Below, one piece after another: positions 32,336-40,809 of a stretch of DNA of 64,000 nucleotides (the stretch's first letter is position 1; each line of letters begins with the position of its first letter). The position numbers and the translations under genes were made by a program. The DNA comes from Rhodococcus sp. SMB37. GTDB lineage: Bacteria > Actinomycetota > Actinomycetes > Mycobacteriales > Mycobacteriaceae. The stretch spans positions 1 to 64,000 of the forward strand of contig NZ_SLVY01000004.1 of the NCBI RefSeq assembly GCF_004345605.1, read 5' to 3'. Under the pieces are notes generated by a model. That model searched no databases, was not told where the DNA came from, and worked only from the letters and a program-made list of their open reading frames with translations.

Positions 32336-33940
32336 ATGACTGTGCCAGACGACCGGACTCACGACGCAGAAGCCGCTGTGGCCGTCGGACCACCGGATAC
32401 TCCGTCGACCGACCCACCGCGCATCCGCACAGACCGCGTCGTGTTCGGAATTTCCGCGGCCCTGGTTGTCGCCATAGTCGTGTGGGGCCTCGCGGCTCCG
32501 GACAGCTTCAACTCCGTGACCGGATCCGTTCTCGACTGGATCGTCATCGAGATGGGCTGGCTGTTCGTCATCAGCGCCACAGCGTTCGTCATCTTCGTGT
32601 TGTGGATCGCGGTGAGCAGATACGGGAAGATCCCGCTCGGCAAGGACGACGAAGTACCCGAGTTCCGCACCGTCAGCTGGATCGCCATGATGTTCAGCGC
32701 CGGGATGGGCATCGGACTGATGTTCTTCGGCGTGTCCGAGCCGGTGTCGCACTATGTGACACCGCCGCCCGGCACAGATGGTGGAACGGGCGTGGCGATG
32801 GCGACCACGATGTTCCATTGGAGCCTCCACCCGTGGGCGATCTACGCGGTAGTGGGTCTGGCGATTGCATACGGCACCTTCCGAAAAGGCCGGAAGCAAC
32901 TCGTGAGCGCCGCGTTCATCCCGCTTCTCGGACGCCGTACCGAAGGTCCCCTCGGCAAGCTCATCGACATCCTCGCCCTGTACGCAACGCTGTTCGGAAC
33001 TGCTGCGTCGCTCGGCCTGGGCGCACTTCAGATCGGATCGGGATTCGAGGTCACCGGGTGGCTCGAGGTCGCCGGTGTGGGGCTTCTCGTGGCGATCGTC
33101 GCGGTACTCACCCTCGCGTTCGTCGCGTCCGCCGTCTCGGGTGTCGCGAAGGGCATCCAATGGTTGTCCAACATCAACATGGTGCTCGCCGGAGTGCTCG
33201 CGCTGTTCGTGTTCGTGCTCGGACCGACGATCTTCATCCTCAACCTCATCCCCACCACGCTGGGCGCCTACGCCGCCGACCTTGCCGAGATGTCCGCTCG
33301 TACTGCGGCGTCCGGACCGGAAGCGGGCGAGTGGTTGTCCAGTTGGACGATCTTCTACTGGGCCTGGTGGATCTCATGGGCGCCGTTCGTCGGGATGTTC
33401 CTGGCGCGGATCAGCCGTGGTCGCACCATTCGTGAGTTCGTGATCGGCGTGATGATCGTGCCGAGTGTCGTGAGCTTGTTGTGGTTCGCCGTCTTCGGTG
33501 GCGCCGGGATCAATCAGCAGGAGGAAGGGTACGACATCGCCGATGCCGGAAGTGTCGAAGCGCAGCTGTTCGGGATGCTCGATCATCTGCCGCTCGTGGG
33601 CATTTCCACCGTCGTCGTGATGGTGCTCGTCGCGATCTTCTTCGTCTCCGGTGCCGATGCGGCATCGATGGTGATGGGCAGCCTCACGCAGCGGGGAACG
33701 CTCACACCGAGTCGCGGCATCGTGGTGTTCTGGGGTGGCCTGACCGGTGGTGTAGCAGCGCTGCTGCTGTGGACGGGCGGCTCCGAGGCGCTCAACGCAC
33801 TACAGACGATGACGATCATCGCGGCCGCCCCGTTCGTCATCGTGATGATCGGCCTGTGCGTGTCGCTGTACCGCGACCTGAGACGAGATCCGCTGATCAC
33901 CGGTGGTCGACGACGGCGATTGCTCCGACGCGTCGAGTGA
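32336..33940 (+). CDS. BCCT-family betaine/choline transporter
   Basis: The protein is 534 residues with about 12 membrane helices. The BCCT signatures are '[20 protein letters not shown]' with the glycine stretch and '[13 protein letters not shown]', plus the aromatic '[20 protein letters not shown]'-type motif (here '[20 protein letters not shown]'). It probably imports glycine betaine, ectoine or choline with Na+ under high osmolarity. Its C-terminus is short and basic, lacking a long osmosensing tail such as BetP has. GTGA overlap with the next gene. Confidence 0.93.
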   Translation: [534 protein letters not shown]

Positions 33941-34347
33941 CCTCCGAGCGTGCGGCCTTCGCGGTCGAGGTGACGGATCCGCAACCGGGATGCAGTGTCC
34001 TCCTGATCGGAGCGAAGACCGCAGCCGACGCGTTCGCGGTGCGTGTCGGACAAGGAGGCGTGATCCGTACCAGCGTCACCTTGGCCGACGCGACCGGCGC
34101 CTCCGATCTCGTCTGTGCGTTCGGGGTGCCGGAGTTCCGCGGTAGCGATGTGTCGCGGCTCGCCGGCATCACCGACCTGCTCGGACCCGCCGGGCAATTG
34201 TGGGTGTTCGATTCGGCGGGGCACGGCGATTCGGCCGGGTCGCTGTCGATGCAGATCAGCACGACGCTTGCGCGTGCAGGACTCGCGATCGTCGACATAC
34301 TCGAAGGCCGGTGCGTGATCGCGCTCTGTGCCATGGTGAAGGGATGA
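33937..34347 (+). CDS. Hypothetical protein coupled to BCCT and CFA genes
   Basis: The protein is 136 residues. Its GTG overlaps the BCCT stop and its stop overlaps the ATG of the CFA-type gene, so all three are translationally coupled. Sequence features are 'PGCSVLLIGAKTAADAFAVR', 'SDLVCAFGVPEFRGSDVSRL' and 'ITDLLGPAGQLWVFDSAGHG'. This looks like a degenerate Rossmann/methyltransferase-like half without the SAM-binding GxGxG. I do not recognise a named family. A regulatory or scaffold role beside the CFA enzyme is possible. Confidence 0.75.
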   Translation: MTSERAAFAVEVTDPQPGCSVLLIGAKTAADAFAVRVGQGGVIRTSVTLADATGASDLVCAFGVPEFRGSDVSRLAGITDLLGPAGQLWVFDSAGHGDSAGSLSMQISTTLARAGLAIVDILEGRCVIALCAMVKG

Positions 34348-35645
34348 GCGCCGCACGCGACCTCCTGTCTACCTTCGAAGAGTTTCTGCGAGTGCCACTT
34401 CCAGTCCACCTCCGGTGCTGGGACGGCTCGGAAGCGGGGCCGCCCGATGCCGCTGCACGAGTCGAATTCCGCAACCGCCGGGCGCTGCGCCGCGTGCTGT
34501 GGGCCCCCAACGAACTCGGATTGAGCCGGGCCTACATCAGCGGCGACCTCGCGGTCGACGGCGATCTCTATGCGGTTCTCGGTATCCCGGACCTAGTCGG
34601 CAGACTCGGCAGCCGCCCGCTGCGCGACACCTCGCCGCGTGAGCTCGCGCGCCTTGCCCGGAAGTTCGCCGCACTCGGCATCGTCGGGCTCCCGCCGCGA
34701 CCACCATCGGTCGAGATTCCTCGCCGGCGCGGCGCCCTGCACAGCAAGCGGCGCGACGCGCAGGTGGTCTCGCATCATTACGACGTCGGAAACGACTTCT
34801 ACAGGTTGTTTCTCGGCCCGTCGATGGTGTACTCGTGCGGCTACTGGGCTCGGCCCGACACCGGTACCGGTGGCCTCGAGGACGCACAACACGACAAGCT
34901 GGATCTGGTCTGCCGCAAACTCGGACTCGAGCCGGGCATGCGACTGCTCGACGTCGGATGCGGGTGGGGATCGATGGCCCTGCATGCGGCCCAGCATTAC
35001 GGCGTTGACGTCGTGGGCGTCACACTCAGCGCCGAGCAGCGCGACTTCGCGAGGGCACGAATAGCCGATGCAGGAATGTCGGATCGCATCGAAATTCGGT
35101 TGCAGGACTACCGGGACGTCGACGGGAGTGCTTTCGACGCCATCTCGAGCATCGGAATGTCGGAACACGTGGGGGCCGCCAAGCTCCCCGAGTATGCGCG
35201 CCACCTGCACGAACTTCTCGTCCCTGGCGGTCGGCTGCTCAACCACGCGATCGCGTCGGTGGTGTACCGGCCTGAACCCCCCAGCCGCCCCGCGACATTC
35301 ATCGACCGCTACGTGTTCCCCGACGGAGAGATCCTGCCGCTGAGCCGGACCGTCGACGCGTTCGAGCGTGCCGGGCTCGAAGTCCGCGACTCCGAGGCGC
35401 TGCGCGAACACTATGCGCTGACACTGCGCGCATGGGTCGCCAACCTACAGGAATCGTGGGACGAGGCTGTGTCACTCGTCGGCGCCGAACGTGCCCGAAC
35501 CTGGTTGCTGTACCTCACGGCGAGCGCACTCGGTTTCGAGGAACCCGGACGTTTGACGATCCACCAGGTTCTCGCAGTACGGCCCACCGGCACGGGTGCG
35601 AGCGGAATGCCCCGAACCCGTCACGAATGGCTCGCAACCGGGTGA
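34344..35645 (+). CDS. Cyclopropane-fatty-acid-synthase family SAM methyltransferase
   Basis: The protein is 433 residues with an ATG in ATGA overlap. The N-terminal domain (about 1-130) includes 'LSRAYISGDLAVDGDLYAVL'. The CFA catalytic domain begins 'VVSHHYDVGNDFYRLFLGPS' and has SAM motif 'LLDVGCGWGSMALHAAQHYG', 'MSEHVG' and 'FIDRYVFPDGEILPL'. It modifies unsaturated acyl chains of phospholipids with a methylene or methyl group. Members in mycolata include UfaA-like enzymes for cyclopropyl or 10-methyl acids. Linking to a betaine carrier suggests membrane adaptation to osmotic stress (inference). Confidence 0.9.
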   Translation: MSAARDLLSTFEEFLRVPLPVHLRCWDGSEAGPPDAAARVEFRNRRALRRVLWAPNELGLSRAYISGDLAVDGDLYAVLGIPDLVGRLGSRPLRDTSPRELARLARKFAALGIVGLPPRPPSVEIPRRRGALHSKRRDAQVVSHHYDVGNDFYRLFLGPSMVYSCGYWARPDTGTGGLEDAQHDKLDLVCRKLGLEPGMRLLDVGCGWGSMALHAAQHYGVDVVGVTLSAEQRDFARARIADAGMSDRIEIRLQDYRDVDGSAFDAISSIGMSEHVGAAKLPEYARHLHELLVPGGRLLNHAIASVVYRPEPPSRPATFIDRYVFPDGEILPLSRTVDAFERAGLEVRDSEALREHYALTLRAWVANLQESWDEAVSLVGAERARTWLLYLTASALGFEEPGRLTIHQVLAVRPTGTGASGMPRTRHEWLATG

Positions 35646-35742
35646 CGCCGCAGTCTCGGATCGGTGCGCCTGACGGGAGTTGTCGGCACCTCGCAGTAGC
35701 GTGACCGCAGCCCGCTGTTGCATTGCGAGAGGGGAGACACGG

Positions 35743-36516
35743 ATGGCCCGCACAGACCGCTTCGACGGAATTCTGGAACGGGGCTGGAACCGTTTCCGTA
35801 CCCGACTCGCCGGACGGATCGCGGCGCTCGGAAGGGGCGAGCAGATCGAACTCGCAGCAGAGACTGCAGGTGATCACACCACCTTGGTGAAAATCGTGGC
35901 GCTCGACGCACGGAGCATCGAGGTCGAGATGACAGGCTCCGCACCGCGCATCAGCCCTGCACGTCAGGCCGACGAGATCGCGCAGCGGATCGTCTCGGCA
36001 CTGCGCGAGAACTACAGCGTGCTGCACCCCACCTTCCTGCGAAGCGACGAACCCGACGCCCCCCGCACATTGCGCTCCCGCGTCGGTGAGGCACTGCGTC
36101 TACAGTTCGGCCGGCCGATCCCCACCGACGCAGACGGAGACTATGTCGTCATCGTCGATTCGCAGGCGGTGTTCGTCGTGGTCGACGACAGCGCTCGCAC
36201 CATCCAACTCTGGGCGCCGCTGCTGCACGGCATCAGCGGGCGCGCGCAGGCTGCCGAGGAATTGCTCGAACTCAACCGCGCATGGCCGCACATCAAACTT
36301 CTTCTCGTCGAAGACAGGCTGGTGGCGACGATCGACGTGATGGGCGACCCGTTCGTACCCCGACACCTCATCGACCTCTTCGGCGCCCTGAGAGCGCTCC
36401 TCGGCACAGTCGACACCGGATTCGCGCAGCGCTTCGACGGGGAGCGATACACCGGCGACACCGACGCAGAGCCCACGCTGTTCGACGAGCCGACAGTGTT
36501 CGACGAGCCGAGCTGA
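35743..36516 (+). CDS. YbjN/T3SS-chaperone-like domain protein
   Basis: The protein is 257 residues from ATG 35743. Two alpha/beta halves: residues about 10-110 ('LAAETAGDHTTLVKIVALDA') and the YbjN-like second half (about 135-235, 'VVDDSARTIQLWAPLLHGIS', 'LLELNRAWPHIKLLLVEDRL', 'DPFVPRHLIDLFGALRALLG'). The end carries a short repeat 'TLFDEPTVFDEPS', and the DNA repeat continues past the stop. YbjN-like proteins are thought to be peptide-binding or regulatory. The exact role is unknown. Confidence 0.75.
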   Translation: MARTDRFDGILERGWNRFRTRLAGRIAALGRGEQIELAAETAGDHTTLVKIVALDARSIEVEMTGSAPRISPARQADEIAQRIVSALRENYSVLHPTFLRSDEPDAPRTLRSRVGEALRLQFGRPIPTDADGDYVVIVDSQAVFVVVDDSARTIQLWAPLLHGISGRAQAAEELLELNRAWPHIKLLLVEDRLVATIDVMGDPFVPRHLIDLFGALRALLGTVDTGFAQRFDGERYTGDTDAEPTLFDEPTVFDEPS

Positions 36517-36561
36517 TCTTCGACGAGGTGAGCTGAACAGACACCCGGCTGGTCTGGAGCA

Positions 36562-38115
36562 TCAACGCCAGCTGGGCAACCACAGCTCGTTGTGCCAGTG
36601 CCCCACCGTGATGGGCAGCCCGGTCAGGATCGGCCACAACCACACGAAGTTCGCGACCACCAGACCCACGTAGAGACAGACCACGAGCAGACCGGTGGTT
36701 CGCCGCTCCGGCGACGCGTGACGCTGACCCAGCACCTCACCGAGAACGAGCGTGACCCCCATGACGAGGAACGGCGCGAGCGGAACCGCATAGAAGTAGT
36801 ACATCTGCCGATCGAGACTCGCGAGCCACGGCAGAATGCCCGCCCCGTAACCGGTGAGCACTGCCGCCCAACGCCAATCGCGGCGCACCAGCATCTGCCA
36901 CAGACCCCACCCGAGGACGGGCACCGACACCCACCACAGGGCCGGAGTGCCGATGAGCATCACGGCCTTGACACATTCGTCGGCTCCGCAACCGTCGATG
37001 TTCGACCCGTCCGCGAAGTAATACAGCATCGGGCGCAACCCCATAGGCCACGTCCAGGGCTTCGACTCCCACGGATGGATGTTGCCTGCGGAGTTGGTCA
37101 GACCGGAATGGAACTGCAGGACACTTGCGCTGTAGTACCACAGCGACCGCAGTGCGTCCGGCACGAACGAGAAGGCGCTGTCGTGGCCGATCTGATTGCC
37201 TACCGCGTGTCGGTAGACGCCGGTCTCACTGGCGAACCATGACCAGAAGGTCGCCAGGTAGACGCCGATGGGAATCAGCACCAGCGCGTACAGCGCGGGA
37301 CCGATGTCCCGGAGTGCGGTGCCGACCCATGGTCGTTGCACACCGTAGGACCGGCGCGTAGCGAGGTCGAATGCCACCGACATCAGACCGAAGAACGCGA
37401 TGAAGTACAGCCCCGACCATTTGGTTCCCACGGCCAGCCCCAGCAGAACGCCGGCTCCGAAACGCCACCACCGCACCCCGAAACGAGGCCCCCACACCGA
37501 GTCGCCGAGACGGCCTTCGGCGTACACACGGGCCATACGCTGCCGGATGTCGTCGCGGTCGACGAGCAGGCATCCGAACGCGGCGACGACGAACACCGCC
37601 TGGAATATGTCGAGCATGCCCATACGCGAGGAGACGAACGTGACTCCGTCGACGATGAGGAGCAGCCCGGCGACGGCACCGAGCATCGTCGACTGCGTCA
37701 TCCGGCGCACGATGCGCACCACCAACAGCACCAGGACGACGCCGGCGACGGCAGACGAGATCCGCCAACCCCAGCCGTTGTAACCGAACAGTGCCTCGCC
37801 CACCGCAATGAGCTGCTTACCGATCGGCGGGTGCACCACGAGCCCGTATCCGGGGTTGTCCTCGATCCAGCCGCCGGTGAGGACCTGCCAGCCCTGCGGG
37901 ACATAGTGTTTCTCGTCGAACACCGGTGTCCTGGCGTCCGTCGGATAGTTCAGCATCGTGAAACGCGTGATGGCGGCGAGCACCGTGACGAACGCCGTGA
38001 CGACCCAACCGCGTGCCCGATCGGTCGGGCCGGACGGTGGAGGGGGCACTTGCGGAGCGGGGCTCAAGAGGCGACGGGGCGGGGCCTCGGAAGGGCGCAG
38101 GTCCGTCGCGATCAC
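36562..38115 (-). CDS. pmt: Protein O-mannosyltransferase
   Basis: The protein is 517 residues from GTG 38115, close to Rv1002c (522). It is a multi-pass GT39/PMT enzyme with the catalytic Asp-Glu in 'TPVFDEKHYVPQGWQ' in the first extracytoplasmic loop, 'NPGYGLVVHPPIGKQLIAVG' and a C-terminal helical domain. It transfers mannose from polyprenyl-phosphate-mannose to secreted proteins during Sec export. It diverges from rsmI with only 23 bp between start codons, as in mycobacteria. Confidence 0.94.
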   Translation of the reverse strand: MIATDLRPSEAPPRRLLSPAPQVPPPPSGPTDRARGWVVTAFVTVLAAITRFTMLNYPTDARTPVFDEKHYVPQGWQVLTGGWIEDNPGYGLVVHPPIGKQLIAVGEALFGYNGWGWRISSAVAGVVLVLLVVRIVRRMTQSTMLGAVAGLLLIVDGVTFVSSRMGMLDIFQAVFVVAAFGCLLVDRDDIRQRMARVYAEGRLGDSVWGPRFGVRWWRFGAGVLLGLAVGTKWSGLYFIAFFGLMSVAFDLATRRSYGVQRPWVGTALRDIGPALYALVLIPIGVYLATFWSWFASETGVYRHAVGNQIGHDSAFSFVPDALRSLWYYSASVLQFHSGLTNSAGNIHPWESKPWTWPMGLRPMLYYFADGSNIDGCGADECVKAVMLIGTPALWWVSVPVLGWGLWQMLVRRDWRWAAVLTGYGAGILPWLASLDRQMYYFYAVPLAPFLVMGVTLVLGEVLGQRHASPERRTTGLLVVCLYVGLVVANFVWLWPILTGLPITVGHWHNELWLPSWR

Positions 38116-38138
38116 AATCCGATCGTAGGCTGAACCGC

Positions 38139-39005
38139 ATGCAGGCAGAGAATCCGGGACAACACGCGAATCCGGGACAGGGTCGGCTCGTGCTGGCCGC
38201 AACTCCGATGGGCGATATCGGCGACGCATCCAAGCGGCTTTGCGACGCGCTGGCCACCGCCGACGTCGTCGCAGCTGAAGACACCCGTCGCACTCGGTCT
38301 CTCGCTTCCGCGCTCGGCGTGACGATCACCGGCCGTGTCGTGAGCTTCTACGACCAGGTGGAAGTGTCGCGGGCGCCCGCGCTGATCGCCGATATGGAAG
38401 GCGGCCGCACGGTGCTGCTCGTCACCGACGCAGGCATGCCGTCGGTGAGCGACCCCGGTTATCGGCTGGTCTCCGCATGCGTCGAGGCGGGTCTGCCCGT
38501 GACGTGCCTGCCTGGTCCGTCCGCCGTCACCACCGCACTCGCACTGTCGGGTCTGCCCGTCGAACGTTTCTGCTTCGACGGATTCCCGCCGCGCAAGCAG
38601 GGCCAGCGCCGCACATGGCTGGCGACCCTCGCGACCGAGCCTCGGGCCGTCGTGTTCTTCGAAGCGCCGCACCGATTGGCCGCGAGCCTCGCCGATGCCG
38701 TCGAGGTCCTGGGCGGACAGCGCCGCGCCGCGGTGTGTCGCGAGCTGACGAAGACCTACGAAGAGGTCAAACGCGGAACTCTCACCGAACTCTCGGAGTG
38801 GGCAGCGGACGGGGTTCGGGGTGAGATCACCGTCGTGCTCGAAGGCGCCGCTCCGCGCAGTAGTGACCCGGCCGATCTCGTCGATGACGTCGAAGAACTG
38901 GTCGCGGACGGAATGCGGCTGAAAGACGCGTGTGCTCACGTCGCGGGGAGTGCCGTGTCGAAGAAAGAACTGTATGACGCGGTGCTGGCTGCTCGGCGAG
39001 TCTGA
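38139..39005 (+). CDS. rsmI: 16S rRNA 2'-O-methyltransferase RsmI
   Basis: The protein is 288 residues from ATG 38139 (Met-Gln-Ala-Glu-Asn). It is a tetrapyrrole-methylase fold: '[20 protein letters not shown]', '[19 protein letters not shown]', '[20 protein letters not shown]', '[17 protein letters not shown]', '[20 protein letters not shown]'. It methylates the ribose of C1402 in 16S rRNA with SAM. Its start lies 23 bp from pmt, so a compact bidirectional promoter must serve both. Confidence 0.95.
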   Translation: MQAENPGQHANPGQGRLVLAATPMGDIGDASKRLCDALATADVVAAEDTRRTRSLASALGVTITGRVVSFYDQVEVSRAPALIADMEGGRTVLLVTDAGMPSVSDPGYRLVSACVEAGLPVTCLPGPSAVTTALALSGLPVERFCFDGFPPRKQGQRRTWLATLATEPRAVVFFEAPHRLAASLADAVEVLGGQRRAAVCRELTKTYEEVKRGTLTELSEWAADGVRGEITVVLEGAAPRSSDPADLVDDVEELVADGMRLKDACAHVAGSAVSKKELYDAVLAARRV

Positions 39006-39082
39006 CCTCTCCACCGGCACACCCCGGGCCTACACTTTCCCTCCATCGGATTCAGCCATCGGCGGACGAGCAGGAGAAGTGT

Positions 39083-40480
39083 ATGGACGCTGTCAACGAT
39101 TTCCTCGTCGAGGTGGCCGGGGTGGTGTGGGGGCCGTATCTGCTCATCCCCCTACTCCTCGGAACGGGCCTGCTCCTGACCATCCGGCTCCGCGGAGTGC
39201 AGTTCCGCAAGTTGGGGCCCGCACTGAGACTGGGGTTGATCACCCGTAACGACCCCGGTGCCGCCGAAGGCGACATCTCCCAGTACCAGGCGTTGACCAC
39301 CGCGCTGGCAGCTACGGTGGGTGTGGGCAACATCGCCGGTGTCGCGACGGCCATCTATCTCGGCGGCCCCGGTGCACTCTTCTGGATGTGGGTCACCGGC
39401 CTGGTCGGTATGGCGAGCAAGTACTCGGAGGCGTTCCTCGGGGTCAAGTACCGCACCAAAGATGCCAAGGGGGAGCAGAGCGGCGGTCCGCAGTATTACC
39501 TCGCCCGCGCGATCCCGAACAAGTTCGGCCTGGTGCTGAGCCTGGTGTTCGCCGTGTTCGCGGTGCTCGCGAGCTTCGGTATCGGCAACATGACGCAGGC
39601 CAATACCGTCGCGACGCAGATGGACGGCACGTTCGGGGTGCCGACATGGCTCAGTGGCGCCATCATGATGGTGCTCGCCGCCGCGGTGCTCCTGGGTGGA
39701 ATCAAGTCGATCGGCAGGGTCACCGCGGGGTTCGTGCCCGCCATGATCGTTCTGTACGTGGGTGCGGGCATTCTCGTGCTGGCCGTCAACGTCGGCGAGA
39801 TCCCCGCGGCCCTGGGCCTGGTGTTCACCGACGCCTTCACCGGAACGGCCGCGACCGGCGGATTCATCGGATCCGTGTTCATGGCCGCGATGCGCTACGG
39901 AGTCGCGCGCGGCATCTTCTCCAACGAGTCGGGCATGGGTAGTGCCGCGATCGCGGCCGCCGCAGCCCGCACGACACACCCCGTGCGTCAGGGTCTGGTG
40001 TCGATGACCCAGACGTTCATCGACACCATCATCGTGGTGACCTTCACCGGCATGGTCATCATCACCACCGGTGCCTGGCAATCGGGCGAGGAGGGTGCCG
40101 CGATGACCTCCACGGCCTTCGCAGACGGTCTGGGCGGCGAGTGGGGCAGCTGGATCGTGGCGATCTCCGTCGTGTTCTTCGCGTTCTCGACGATCCTCGG
40201 ATGGTCGTACTACGGCGAACGCTGCGTCGAACGTTTGGTCGGCCGAGGCGGCGTCGTGCCTTATCGCGCGATCTTCGTGGTCGTGGTGTTCATCGGCGCG
40301 ACCACCGAGCTCGAGGTGGTGTGGAACTTCTCCGACGTGATGAACGGTCTGATGGCGTTGCCGAACCTCATCGGCCTGATCCTGCTGTCCGGGATGATCG
40401 CGCGGGAGACGAAGGCGTACCTCGACCGCGACCCGTACCTGCTCGGGGAGCCACCGACCCGGGAATCCGACAAGGCGTAG
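39083..40480 (+). CDS. AGCS-family sodium:alanine symporter
   Basis: The protein is 465 residues with AGGAGAAG before the ATG. It has about 10-11 membrane helices and the AGCS signatures '[20 protein letters not shown]' and '[20 protein letters not shown]'. It imports alanine or glycine with sodium. It is followed by a strong terminator and stands alone. Confidence 0.93.
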   Translation: MDAVNDFLVEVAGVVWGPYLLIPLLLGTGLLLTIRLRGVQFRKLGPALRLGLITRNDPGAAEGDISQYQALTTALAATVGVGNIAGVATAIYLGGPGALFWMWVTGLVGMASKYSEAFLGVKYRTKDAKGEQSGGPQYYLARAIPNKFGLVLSLVFAVFAVLASFGIGNMTQANTVATQMDGTFGVPTWLSGAIMMVLAAAVLLGGIKSIGRVTAGFVPAMIVLYVGAGILVLAVNVGEIPAALGLVFTDAFTGTAATGGFIGSVFMAAMRYGVARGIFSNESGMGSAAIAAAAARTTHPVRQGLVSMTQTFIDTIIVVTFTGMVIITTGAWQSGEEGAAMTSTAFADGLGGEWGSWIVAISVVFFAFSTILGWSYYGERCVERLVGRGGVVPYRAIFVVVVFIGATTELEVVWNFSDVMNGLMALPNLIGLILLSGMIARETKAYLDRDPYLLGEPPTRESDKA

Positions 40481-40521
40481 CCGGTACGCAGTACCGAACA
40501 CAGGTACGCGACCGCGAAAAC

Positions 40522-40558
40522 GCGACGGCCGGACGATCATCGATCGTCCGGCCGTCGC
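40522..40558 (+). terminator. Terminator after the AGCS gene
   Basis: A perfect 17-bp inverted repeat (40522-40538 with 40542-40558) lies 42 bp after the stop codon, with a 3-nt loop. The remaining gap to 40809 contains no other gene and should hold the promoter of the STAND gene. Confidence 0.8.
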
Positions 40559-40809
40559 TCTCCCGATTCAGGACGCCCGCCGCACCGAAGGGAACTACCC
40601 CTCGATCAGTTCCGCTCGGCGCCGAGCACTCGCCCTGGTGCAAGGTGACCTTGCGTGGTGATCAGTTTTCCGTCCGTTGGCAACGCTCTCCAATCCTGAA
40701 ACACTGCGGAACGGGTATCATCCCAGCTCGGACATGGTGAGGAATTTTTCCGCAGCGGACTTTCGACGGCGGATTCTCCCGCGGAAGGCAGATCGGAAGG
40801 GCGCGGAAC

